A DNA stretch of 64,000 bases from Capitulum mitella (Eukaryota; Arthropoda; Thecostraca; Pollicipedomorpha; Pollicipedidae): positions 32,780,904-32,844,903 of the forward strand of contig CP099839.1 of the NCBI GenBank assembly GCA_030062745.1, in the 5' to 3' direction. Shown here piece after piece: positions 45,598 to 56,210 of this stretch. Below the pieces are notes generated by a model, which worked only from the letters and a program-made list of their open reading frames with translations, was not told where the DNA came from and searched no databases. Positions within the stretch are counted from its first letter, which is position 1. Every line of letters begins with the position of its first letter. Both the position numbers and the translations under genes were made by a program.

Positions 45598-46164
45598 CTT
45601 GCCCCTCCCAGATAGTCATTCCTGTGCCTGTTCGGTCCCAGTCCACCCGCCTGTTCCGTTTCATTGCCATTGTTAACCTATTTCGAGTTTTGAGACTGCT
45701 GCGTTTTAGTGAATTTTTTAGTGACGTCACATTTCACAAAGCGTTCTGAACCGTCGATGCTTTAAAGGCTGGCGTTGATCTGTCTCATGAAGATGGGTCT
45801 CATGGCGTTGATCTGTCTCATGATCTCATGTCTCTTGGTTTGGTCCCAGTCGACCCCATTTTCTGTTATAATGTCTCTTTTGGAATTTCGAGACTGCTGT
45901 TTTTGAGAGTTTTTCAGTGACGTCATATTTCACGACACATCCGAACTTCTGACCCTTGTCACTTGGCGGTGGACGGTTTCCCGCAGATGTGCCGTGCTTC
46001 GTGTTCGTGCTAGCCGCAGGGCTAGTGGGCCATTAGACCATTTGCAGAGGATGTTTTTTTGAGAAATTGCGGCATTGATAAGGCAGCAAGTGCTCTCGAT
46101 AGAGCTATTTTTCATTGCGCATCTTTTGGTAGTAATATGGCACCGCAACTACATGGATTTCTAG
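45598..46164. other. no gene recognised
   Basis: A tandem pair of similar segments (GACTGCTG..TTTTAGTGA..TTT..GTGACGTCA at 45690-45740 and 45890-45930; GATCTGTCTCATGA twice near 45776-45822). No coding. Confidence 0.4.
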
Positions 46165-46740
46165 AATTATGAGAAGTGGGAGGTCTGCTTAACCAATAGC
46201 TCTGCCCCTGCAGGAAGATGTAGAAGTCACATGGTGCTGTTGGATTGTTCTCCAAGATACAGAAAGCAGGATTGTGTTGCTGTTTCCAGGATCCAGAAGA
46301 CAGGATATACATGCCTACCCAAAGCAAATTTTTGTTGATGAGGATGGTTTCCAAGGCCGGCTCTTTAGAGCTAAACAACGGAAACACATATACGGCGCGC
46401 GAGGAAAAAAGAAACATCTCTTAAAAAAAAAAAAAAAATAATAAACTAAAACAAAAAATAAAATTTTTAAAAAATAAGTTAGGTTAGGTTATTTTTGGTT
46501 GGGTTAAAAAAAAAAAAAAATTAAAACCCCAACCCCAAAAAAAAAAATTTTTTTTTTTTTTTTAAAATTTTTTCTTTTTCCTCCCCTAGCTGCCTTGAAC
46601 TCTGGCAAACAAAAGAAATTTTGACAAATTGTTGTGTATTTTGTCTTGGATGGTGCTAGAGAGGAAGGATGTAGGAAAAATGGGATGCTGAATAATTTGC
46701 CATTAGGTGTCCTTTCTTTCAGGGTTGCCATTTTGTCTCC
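46165..46740 (+). repeat. CpG-poor interspersed repeat, copy 1, with A/T-tract insertion
   Basis: Resembles about 48560-48960: GATACAGAAAGCAGGATTG versus GATTCAAAAAGCAAGATCA, then TGTTGCTG-TTTCAG, GAAACATCT, and GGATGGTGC near the right side. In this copy an A/T-tract of about 190 bases (46415-46640) interrupts the match. Confidence 0.45.
46418..46578. repeat. A/T homopolymer complex
   Basis: Runs of A, then AAGTTAGGTTAGGTTA, another A run, AACCCCAACCCC, an A run and a T run. It contains two TTAGG telomere-like units but no array. It may be an assembly-difficult site. Confidence 0.6.
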
Positions 46741-49700
46741 ACAAAATCATTTTCTGCCTCTTGTTGGTTAAAACTGATAAAAGCAGCCTAAATGACAAAT
46801 TATTCTTGGACACTGAATGTTTCCATTGCATTATAAATAAACATTATTTTGGTTCTTACTTCAAAGTTATTCAGCACTGTGCAAAGGATTCAAGTATGTG
46901 GAGAATTTCAATGCAAAACCCACTGCATTAGACATGAACTGGCCTATAGCAAGCAATATACTTGTAAATTACTCCTTACCTGCCAGTGGATTGTTGTGCA
47001 TAGGAACAGGGAGTGGCAGGGTATAACTTTAAGAGTAAGAAACAGTATACAGATGGAAATGTGAGTTTATGCCTTAACCTTGATGTTAACCCTTTAAACT
47101 TATATCTTTCTTAACTTTTTTTGTTTTAATGTTATGGATATGTTGGAATGCAGAAGTTGCCAAGCACTGGCTACCATTGGCTAGGGCAAAGTGACCATGT
47201 CGTGAAAGTAGTCCTCAATGCTTGGCTCAGTGACTGGTGATATGACTAGCCACATTGCTGTGACTAAGGATTGCATTTGTTGGTATGGTTCTGAACAGTA
47301 TACTTTGTTGTGATTTGTGAGCAATCTGTATTGATCAGCTGCCTGAATGATAATTAAACACTATGTTAATAAAATGCAAAATATATATTATGGTTTATAT
47401 GATCTCCCTTTTTTAAATTACATGTAAATGCTTCACTACCATGTGGTCCTCAGACACCTTTTTCTATAGCTATGTTCATCAGATGAATCCAAATACATAT
47501 TTTCTAAGTGTGTTAGTTCATTGTGTAGGGAGTTACTATGTCCTTGTTTGCCTTTACAATGCATTGGAGGTTTCCGTCCATAATTAAAGGTATGCTGAGA
47601 TATTTCAGCCATTTTTTACCACACTTATTTTTAGCCAACTAGTTTTGACCTTTAAAACTGGTGGAAGAAATTGATTTCAGCTCACTGCTGCCAGCCCTAA
47701 TATCCACATATCTTTGCAAAAATTGAAATACAACAGTGAGGTGCATTAGTACAAGACACACCAAAAGTCAAAATGAAAGACATGTTTGTCTTGAAAGACA
47801 TGGAAGGGGAGAGTCATGTTAACCCCTTTTTACAACACAAGTAATATCCATGGCCCCAATGCCCCCCCCTCCCCCCACTGGACCCACTATTGGCCAGTAC
47901 CCAGATGTTTACAGATTGCTTCACAGAACTATGGCTTTGCTCTGCTATTTATTGCCCCTGGTGATGCATCAATAATTCATTTATGGTAGCCTTGTTTTAT
48001 TCTGTTTGCACACCATGTGTCATAATGTACTGACAGCATGTATCACTGAGTACAAACTCCTCTTTTTATGTGCACTTTGTTGAAGAAGGGGTTTGTCCAG
48101 GAACAGATTTATTAATCTGTTTATTACCATCCATTTCTTGTTATGAACATCCATTTGCCTGGCATGATGTGGGTGCAACAGATGACAGCATTTGCCACAT
48201 TCAGTGGATTTGTATTGTAAAATGCATAAAGGTAAAAAAATACAGGTGGCAACAAAATAGGCCTTGTGGGTCATGTGCAAGGTTGGGAAGGTGCTCTTTT
48301 TTATGTTGAAGAACACCAGAAAATATGTGCTCCGAAAACATTTTACACTGGAAAACTTTGATCTTGTGCCTCTGTCAAAAAGGTATGTTATTATGATATT
48401 GACAAATTTCTAACTCTGCAAGCAATTGACCATCTCTGATTTAGACCAAGAATGCCACCTGAAACCAGTATTACTTTCTGCAAAATGTTGCACTCCAGAC
48501 AAAAAATTATACTCCGACCCCAAGAAAAAAGGAACAGAATACCCACCATGGTCATGTGCCGACAAGGCATTTTGCGAATTATAGCTTGGTATTCATTAAG
48601 GGAGCAAAATAATCCATTACCACCATCTTATTCTTCAAAATGCAGGAAGCATGATGGTGTTGCTAGTTACACAGTGCAGGAGCCACATCATGAATTTTTT
48701 TTGAGGATTCAAAAAGCAAGATCATGTTGCTGCTTTCAGAATCCATGAACCGTGATTTTGGCTTCCAAAAAAGAAATATTTCTTCATTAGGATCATTTAC
48801 AAATGACATAGCTGCCTTTTGATGCAGATGAAACATCTTGCTTGCATAATTTAGGATGGTGCCAAAGAAGGAATATTGCAGTAAAGAAAAATGGAAGGAT
48901 GCAGAATAATTATGAAGTACTTATCCATTGCCACCTTTTTGCAATAATCATAATGCCATTGTCTTGAAAACCATAAAAGTGGTTGTTGCAAGTGATTTTA
49001 TGCCAGATGTTGTCAGTATACTTGAAAAATCACAATTACTTAAATTGGGCCCATAATTGTCATGAGTAAGGTAATTAACCATAATGACTTATACCTTACT
49101 TATGGCTCATAATTGCCATGAGGAAGTTATTAAAGTAACTAGGCTGAGTTGGTTTACTTTGACGTATTATGGCATTGAACATCTGTGGCATGCTGTTGGC
49201 CGTGCTGGACAATCAGTATGCTTATGAATACTAAGCATGCTCAGAAAACAAGCACAGAAGACCCCAGGGAAAGATCACCAAAGTGTGCAGAACCCAGGGA
49301 TGCTGAAAATTTTATGATGCTGTACTGTTTGGCTGCAGAGCTCTGTAGCAGACAGAAAGTGGTGGTTTGGTATCCCCTAGCAAGTTGTGGAGTAATTTCA
49401 GTATTGTTTTTCATTCATCACAAACTTAGGTGGGCCACAGCCAAAACATGCACTCATTTTTGCTGTCACACATAGAAGGTGTAACATGGGAGAATTACAT
49501 TCAAATCCAGATCAAATTATCCTACCATGTCATGTACCACTGGCATGCCTGTAGCATGTTCCATTACCAGCACCAGAGTGTGTCTTAACTTGCTGAACTT
49601 ACAACTCTGTTGGCATACAACATAAGTCAGCTTCAGTTATGATGGTTTTTGCTGAACATCAGGACACAAAGCCAAAAAGTGTGACAGTGCAGGAGTGTTA

Positions 49701-50612
49701 GCTGCCTGGCAGAACATCAGCTCTATGAGGTAGTGAATAATTGTTTGAAAAAATGAGCATTTCATGGCTTCATTGAGACACATTGGAACTGAAAACAAAT
49801 GCCATTTTCGAAAACCCATTCATATGGTCATGGGGTAATGGTTCCATTCACTGTTTGACAAGTACAAAATTGTAGTGGGATGCACCAAGGAGTACAAATA
49901 CTGCACACTTCATATGCATTTCTAAGCATATGCAGCTCATTTTTTGGATATGTGAGTCCTTGGAGTGTAAAAGTGCATGACAATGAGACTGTTATAGTAA
50001 AAAAATGACTGCTGATTTATTAGATTGCTGGAAAATACAAAAAAAAAACTTCATTTCCATTTGAAGAGCATGTGGAGGAATGTGATTGTTACCATGCAAC
50101 ATTGGGGAGCACATAATGTGTGGTTCCTATGGGCGTGGCTGGAGATTTCTGACAATTATTGGGTGGATGGGGAGTCAGCCTATGGTTTCAGAGTAGTCCT
50201 TTCCATGTGTTATCAGCCTGATGTGAAGTCTCCGGAAAATGGAGGGGGGGGGGGGTTGTAGACACTCCTGTCCCCCATGGGGTCACCAGGTATGCCTATA
50301 GAAAATGGGAAATGGAAATTTTATAACTTTGAGAATTGGATAATAGGATTAACATTTCTGTTAACCTGGCAAAATTTATTATGCCTTAAATACATTTCGT
50401 GCCTTTGCCTAATGCCTTTGTTCATTTCAGTGTTAGAAGTTCTTGGAAGTTCAAGGATTTTCCTTGACATGTAACGTCTGCTGCCTCTTAAAATTCAGTA
50501 TAAATGAGTAACCATTTTCATGCATTTCGTATCATTGTCATCCGCAGGTCTTTATATGGCATCGTGAGCAGGTTGGCTGATTGGCTGCTGTTACCGTTTC
50601 CCAGGGTCGGCG
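46741..50612. other. CpG-depleted domain upstream of the rhodanese gene
   Basis: AT-rich DNA with very few CpG (about two in the first kilobase from 47041), many CATG and TG/CA. No conserved protein frame. It may be the first intron or 5' region of the rhodanese gene: a candidate acceptor TCATCCGCAG ends at 50547. CpG normalises near 50550. Confidence 0.45.
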
Positions 50613-51122
50613 ATGAGTGCTTCTATGAACATTCTGCTATACACTGTGCGTAAGAAGTTCTCATCGGTACAGCACGTGTCCACGGACACGGTGTACTCGT
50701 GGCTGTACCCGCGGCCGCGGTCCGACCTGCTGCTCCTCGACACACGGACCGCCGCTGAGTTCGGCGTGAGCCGGCTGCCGCACGCCGTTCACTTGGACCC
50801 AGACAGCGACGAGCCGGAGCTGCGGAGCACGCTGGCGCGCCACCTACCGCCGGGCGTCGACAAAACTACCATCGCCTGTTATTGCTCTCTGGGGTATCGG
50901 TCCTCAACAGTGGCCGAGCGGCTGAACCAGTTGCGCGCCGCCAGCCCGGAGCTGCCCATTTACCAGGCCGTCAATATTGAAGGCTCCATCTTCAAGTGGG
51001 CCAACGAGGGCAAGCCACTTGTGGACGCCAACGGAGAGCCCACGCGCCTGGTGCACCCTTACAACTCTGTGTTCGGACGCCTGTTGAATGCCGACCTCTG
51101 GAAGTTTCCTGATCAAGCCTAG
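50613..51122 (+). CDS. rhodanese-domain protein, single exon
   Basis: 169 codons. One rhodanese domain: LLLLDTRTAAEFGVSRLPHA near residues 39-58, active-site loop CSLGYRSS with Cys91 and Arg96, then NIEGSIFKWANEGKPLV at 121-137, a stretch typical of small sulfurtransferase-like proteins. Rhodaneses move sulfane sulfur through the loop cysteine; substrate unknown here. Strong G/C at third positions. The ATG follows GGCG; M5 is an alternative start. The stop TAG is only 5 nt before the start codon of the next gene, so the two may share one transcript. Closest subfamily not named; I do not recognise a human orthologue with confidence. Confidence 0.88.
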   Translation: MSASMNILLYTVRKKFSSVQHVSTDTVYSWLYPRPRSDLLLLDTRTAAEFGVSRLPHAVHLDPDSDEPELRSTLARHLPPGVDKTTIACYCSLGYRSSTVAERLNQLRAASPELPIYQAVNIEGSIFKWANEGKPLVDANGEPTRLVHPYNSVFGRLLNADLWKFPDQA

Positions 51123-51127
51123 AAACA

Positions 51128-51154
51128 ATGATATGCGCACTCCTGGTGCTAATG
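51128..51154 (+). CDS. UPF0669 exon 1 (signal peptide start)
   Basis: 27 coding bases, MICALLVLM, donor GTGAGT at 51155. Too short to show as an open frame. Chosen because it is in phase with exon 2 and completes a hydrophobic signal sequence. Confidence 0.7.
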
Positions 51155-52470
51155 GTGAGTATGCGATTGTGACCAGGTTACCGATAATCCATTCCTTTTG
51201 GGATTAATGAAGTTTTGTCGCTACCCCGGCTCATTCAGCATCACTTTGCTCTGTTATCCCCTTGTTGTTCGTCCATAGCAAATGCCATGCAGGTGTTTGT
51301 GTTGTCACACATTTCATTTCCTTGCAATACGTGGTGCTTCTCATTTTCTCGCTGCTTCAGCCAACTCATACACTTTATTCTGTTTCAGTGCGTGTATGCC
51401 GCGTGGGGTGATTATCTTATCCAGAGCATTCATGGGGAGGTAGGGGCTGGCAACTACAGCTACTACAAACTGCAGTGGGATGGGCCGGTGACCATCGTGC
51501 TGGACACCCTGTGAGTTGATCACATTGGGAACTTGGTGCCTGCCTCACCATTATGAATGGAGTCTGGCCTGTTTGTGAAGTGACCGATCCATTGAGGTGG
51601 CCGCACTGCATGGAAACGCTCGGGAGTGGTTGGCTTGTGACGATGTGGTATCCTGACCAGACCCTGTGCCCATAGGAGTGGTGACGCTGATCTTTACGTG
51701 TCGGAGACACACTTGAAGCCCAGCTTTGATCCGGACCAGTTTGACTTCAGCTCCACGACGTGTGGCCTAGATTCAGTCGACATCCCCAGATCGTACGTGC
51801 GTTCTTCTGCTGCCGTTGTTTTTGGGTTATTATTTTTTTTAGGTCATGGTAGAGGTAGGGGGTATAGGAGGTAGTCATCCGATGCATGGTAAATAATACT
51901 GGAATCCGTATTTAAAAGGTGGTGAAACTAGGTTTGTCTTCATGTGCATCCTGTCAGCGAAAAGGACATGTGAAATAAAAATGGGCAGATAAATGAAACC
52001 AACTCCGCTGCGCCGCTGGAAACGGCGCTGCGTTTGTGGCGTTATGTCTCTATGGCACGTCGCTTCGGGTCACTGACGTCACATTTCCCCGAGGCACCTT
52101 AATAGATTGACACCTCCATCCGGTTCTCGCGAGTTTGTCGCGCGACGTAGTGGCTGTCATTTTTCTCTTGCCATCTGCCCCTGTGACTCTGTAAAGCCAT
52201 CGACGTCATATGAGGTATCTTCGGGACAGTCCTTGATGCCATCAGTTCATCAGATGTACTGTTGTGTTGTGGCATCATTATGTCTTCACCAGGTGTCCCC
52301 GTCCGCTGGGCGTTTCGGTATACGGCCACCCGTCTCGGGAGCGGTCTTTGTACGAGCTGCGGCTGGTGTATCGCCATCCAGACTACCTGGACCAGTTCAC
52401 GCTGCTGGACCAGAACGGCACCGACGACCAGCTGCTGCAAGCCCTCCAGGAGCGCTCTGGTCACCACCCG
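51128..52470 (+). CDS. UPF0669 family secreted protein, C6orf120-like, 3' end unresolved
   Basis: Coding exons: 51128-51154, 51389-51510, 51676-51792 and 52293 to at least 52470; phases 0, 2, 2, 0 all fit and give 148 codons. The joined start MICALLVLM-CVYAAWGDYL is a short signal peptide. The family pattern is clear: GEVGAGNYSYYKLQW, SGDADLYVSETHLKPSFDPD, TTCGLDSVDIPRS, RPLGVSVYGHPS, matching human C6orf120 (191 aa, secreted; a role in T-cell apoptosis has been reported). The last about 40 residues are not assigned: either the donor GTCAGT at 52471 leads to another exon, or the frame continues to TGA at 52873 through FLLLVIIPMFIYIV. Exon 1 starts 5 nt after the rhodanese stop, with A at -3. 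Confidence 0.85.
51389..51510 (+). CDS. UPF0669 exon 2
   Basis: Acceptor CTGTTTCAG, donor GTGAGT at 51511. Encodes CVYAAWGDYLIQSI, HGEVGAGNYSYYKLQW and VTIVLDT, the conserved N-terminal part of the mature protein. Confidence 0.88.
51676..51792 (+). CDS. UPF0669 exon 3
   Basis: Acceptor TGCCCATAG, donor GTACGT at 51793. Encodes SGDADLYVSETHLKPSFDPD and STTCGLDSVDIPRS, the most conserved block of the family. Confidence 0.88.
52293..52470 (+). CDS. UPF0669 exon 4
   Basis: Acceptor TCTTCACCAG; encodes CPRPLGVSVYGHPSRERSLY and LRLVYRHPDYLDQF. The candidate donor GTCAGT at 52471 is phase 0; the frame also stays open to 52875, the last part being TTAA-MITE sequence. Confidence 0.8.
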
Positions 52471-52689
52471 GTCAGTGGGTCCGCACACCACACAGTGCGA
52501 CCACTGTGGACACCACACGGTGGGATCGCTCAGGATACCAAAGAATTTCTTTTACTTGTTATAATTCCAATGTTTATTTACATTGTTTGTATTGATTTTG
52601 AAGTAGTTAGCACCCATCGAGAGCTTAATGATGGTGGTTTTCTCTTAGACCTACGTGTTGAGAATTTGGCAAAATTCACAAGCATTCAG

Positions 52690-53460
52690 AGGGTGCAAAA
52701 AATGGAAGGTATATATGCCTTTGATCAAGGTAAAGCTCCATCTTTTTCTGCTTTACTGTCCGTGTTATACTTGGGAAGAACATATCGTTTGAAACTGTAT
52801 AGGGTTGGAATAGGCGTTGCCAGGGACATGAAAAGGGACAGTGTCCCTTTCCTCAGATCACCTTATGATCTTTGATCGTAGATGATATCAGAGTGACGTA
52901 AAATAGCTGTCGGCTTATTTTACAGTGTTTGAGAACGATTCCAGTTATCTGAATTGACTACGTTTCTCAGTGTCCTGCGTACAGCAGCTGTAATACGAGG
53001 TACGCGCGCCGACATTTTATGTGAAAGCTCCGAGACCGGACGTAGTATATATATGAAGCTACAAACGCAAGTAGAGGACACTGTTCTTCGTCATGTGTCC
53101 CAGATTTCTATGTAAAAGGTAGCATAAAAATTGCGCATCAAATAAAATTTTTGCTTTTGACCTTCACCTAACTATGCAAAATTGCCACAGGTTAACCAGA
53201 ACATTATGTTATATATTTTTTTTAGCTATTTACGTTTACTGTGATATGGAACTTTAAGTTCTTTCTTCAAACTGTATTTGGGCAATCATTTTTCCTTCTG
53301 CGCTCAGTGGTGGTAAAAAGGCCGAAGACGCTTCCCAAAATTGGACCTGGTTCTGTCCTTGAGCATAGTAAAATTGGGAAAATTTGACATGGGATGTCGA
53401 AAGGAGAGTTAGAAAAAAACATCAAAGTCCGTAAAGGTGCTCCAAAAGTCCTCGAAATGA
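52690..53460 (-). mobile_element. TTAA MITE, copy 5 (partial, inverted)
   Basis: Plus strand shows AGGCGTTGCCAGGGACATGA, CCTTATGATCTTTGAT, ATTTTTGCTTTTGACCTTC, and CCTGGTTCTGTCCTTGAGCA in the same order as copy 4. Both termini are lost. It lies head to head with copy 6. Confidence 0.6.
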
Positions 53461-53919
53461 GAGCAAAGAAGAAAACTGATGAGAAGTCTAAAGCTCCCAC
53501 CATGCAGGAATGTGGTCATCTGTGCTTGCATCACGTGATGCGGTGCTTCTCATCACGGGAGACGACAGTTGATCTCGGTAGCAGTCACATCAGCTGGATC
53601 ACAGAATCAACTGAAATCGGTATAGTAAACGGACCTCCTGGCAGTTTCTGCGGACAGCGTCATGGAGTGCCTCATCACTCGAAGACATTAGTTGACATCG
53701 GAAGACGACCACTGGAGTCGGTCTGATGGACTGACCCCCTGACAGGTTTTCCGGAGTGTCGTGGGTCACCCCATCACTGTTGTAACCATGGGACATCTTA
53801 TTTTTGTAAATGACTTCGAAGACGTTTTCGGATTTCGTGTCGGTTTTTGTGCCGTCCAGCGGGGTGTATTTGACTTTTACCTCTTGTTCTGTGGTGGAGA
53901 CTTGTTACTGGCGATTAGT
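53461..53919. other. no gene recognised
   Basis: Two loosely similar segments around CATCACGTGATGCGG (about 53530) and CATCACTCGAAGACATT (about 53672), suggesting a degenerate repeat of about 150 bp. No coding. Confidence 0.4.
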
Positions 53920-53923
53920 TTAA

Positions 53924-55143
53924 CTGTATTCCGGGCAGGGGAAGGGGGCAGAATGCGCCCTCCTCGGGTCTTTTGTTTGCCAGTTCCATATTTTCGACGC
54001 GGCCTCACAAAACGTGGTCATTTTTCGTACCTATTCTTTCTACGTATTGTGCCAAAATTCCATAGTTTTATTTTGCTCAGAGCGGAGTCAGGACACGTTT
54101 TTTGGGAGGCCCCTCAGGCCATTTTTTGGCCTTTTATGGTGAAAGAAAAATGGCTGCCAAAAAGGGTTTTTAAGATATAATTTAAAATTTTACATCGGTG
54201 TGGAGCTAAATAGCTGGGCAAGCGTACACAAATAACTGGTAATATCAGGCCAGTGCATCGGGCCAGGCCAAAATCAAAAGGCAAAATTTTGGTTTTATGC
54301 TAACAATTTTGGCGTTTATTTTCCTAATGCAAAGCCCAAAATAAATGACTTAAAAGAATATTCTCTACTTGTGTGCCAAGTTTCAGGTGGATATCAGGTC
54401 CGGTCGCGGAGCTGTGACCTAAAATGTCAGTTCTCATACGCTGTATCACGACAGCCGTAAACTGGAATGTTAGAAATAGTGTTTCAAATGATTGGAAACG
54501 CTTTCAAACAATATGAAATGCACTCTAGGTCATTCCTTGTGACTTTGAGATCATTGGAGGGCACCAAGGTCAAAGGTCATAAACCGGTCTGATGAACATG
54601 TCACCGTGAGAGTTCCCCTTTTTCATGTCCTTTGCGCCGCCTATGCTAACATGCAAACGTGGTACAATTTGTATTTTTCAGTACAAGATAACTCGTAAAA
54701 GCTTATATTGTTGTGTTAATTGGGTTTTTTGAAGAAATAGTCCTCCCATTTTCAAAAGACCCGTATGAATACCCAAAAAATCTTATGAACGTCTATGAAT
54801 TTCCTCAAAATTACAAACATATGGACCAATGGAAAAAGTCCCAGCTAAATCCTCGATTCATGCCAATTGCATCAAAATCGATCGATAAACAGTGGAATTC
54901 TAATGAATGCACATGTATCCCCCATTTTGACTTTCTGTCCCCCGTATCCCCCCGTTTCAAGATTATGAAGATTTCTATTTACGAAAATGCACGTTACATC
55001 ATGGCGAATCGATTACAGCTTGTTGCGGCGAAATCGGATGCGTAGTTCTAGACATCTCGGGGGAGGGGCGAATGGGGGCCATCTCGGGGCCCCCCCCCAC
55101 CCGTTGGGAATGGTTCATACTGTTTGGCCCTCCGGGAAAAGAG
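53924..55143 (+). mobile_element. TTAA MITE, copy 6 (full length)
   Basis: About 1220 bp from CTGTATTCCGGGCAGGGG after TTAA (53920-53923) to TCCGGGAAAAGAG before TTAT. The interior matches copies 1 and 4 (AAAACGTGGTCATTTTTCG, TTCTACGTATTG, GGTGGATATCAGGTC). Perfect DR1 at 54567-54579. Confidence 0.75.
54567..54579 (+). promoter_or_regulatory. perfect DR1 in TTAA MITE copy 6
   Basis: AGGTCAAAGGTCA in the same element position as the DR1 of copy 4. About 1.8 kb upstream of the XPF start codon. Confidence 0.4.
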
Positions 55144-55147
55144 TTAT

Positions 55148-56210
55148 CTGTTTGGTTGAGTTTTCTCGGTTTCTTATCATTAGTTCAGTTTTCATTTTGG
55201 GGACGTTATCGATGACCTTGAGGTCAACAAATATAAGATGTATGAAGCCTCACGGTGATGGGTTTTCTGTTCGATACGTCGTCATTGAACCATTTTTTCT
55301 CGAGATAGATGGAGACAAAACAAGGCCCCCACCCCCTCTGAGTAACTGATGGTTGACGAAGTACAGAGCGGGGTTAACATGATGGAGTTGAAGAGTAAAG
55401 GCATCCCGCGACTAAGACCACTGTCGCAGGCAGCCGTTGGCGACCGTCGCAGAATTATGTTGTCGTGTGCATGGTGACTGATGGGCTTGGCTGGTCACGC
55501 ACTACGTAGTAAGGCCCTCTGACTCGCGGCTCGGTAGTAATTTCCTTAGCATGCATGGGGAACTGTGCTGCGTAAGTTAGTAGTTGTGGACGTTCGCCAC
55601 CAGTCTGGAACAGAGCCGCTCCTTTGTCGAGTTCCTTCCTGTTGTGAAACCGGTTAGCGCCAAAGCTGGAATTTTCAGCATTTTACCTTTTTTGGCCGAC
55701 GAACTAGCGGATCTGCGAGAGGACAAAAACTGGGTGGGAGTGCCGTACAAGAACAGTCAGTTGGAGCGCGTTTCGGCGTGCGCTGGTTTTGAGTTAGTGT
55801 CAGTTATTTTATAACCGCACGATCTTGTGTCGCTGTTTTGGTCTTGTGTGAAGCACCATTGTTATGAAGTTATGGAGAGACCAGTGGTTCTTTTGAGACA
55901 TTTCGCACATTCATGGTTGTGCTTCCCCTTTTTGCAAACCGTGTTAGTGTTTACTCTCTTTGTGCCATCTTTCAGCCACACGAAGACTCCCAGCTGCTGG
56001 ATTTGATATGGACTTTCGTGGAAGTATTTTTGGAAGTTTTGCTTATCTAGAAAGCTGGTTTGAAGAGGTGCAGCGCGACAGCGTTAGTCGCAAATGCATC
56101 TTGATCGAGGCTATTTTAGCCCGTAGAAATTAGTGCAGTGGTGCTAACATTTTGGGATTAGATTAAGCCAGGGACCTTGGCCGCCCGAACTTGCGAAGAA
56201 ATCGTGGGAA
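55148..56210. other. XPF upstream region
   Basis: Contains the presumed XPF promoter and 5' UTR, with normal CpG. No protein recognised, no clear TATA box. Confidence 0.4.

Noticed and set aside
51215-51514. 99-codon frame as the UPF0669 start, beginning MSLPRLIQ
   Set aside because: Reads through the pyrimidine-rich acceptor region; splicing from 51154 to 51389 is in phase and gives a better signal peptide.
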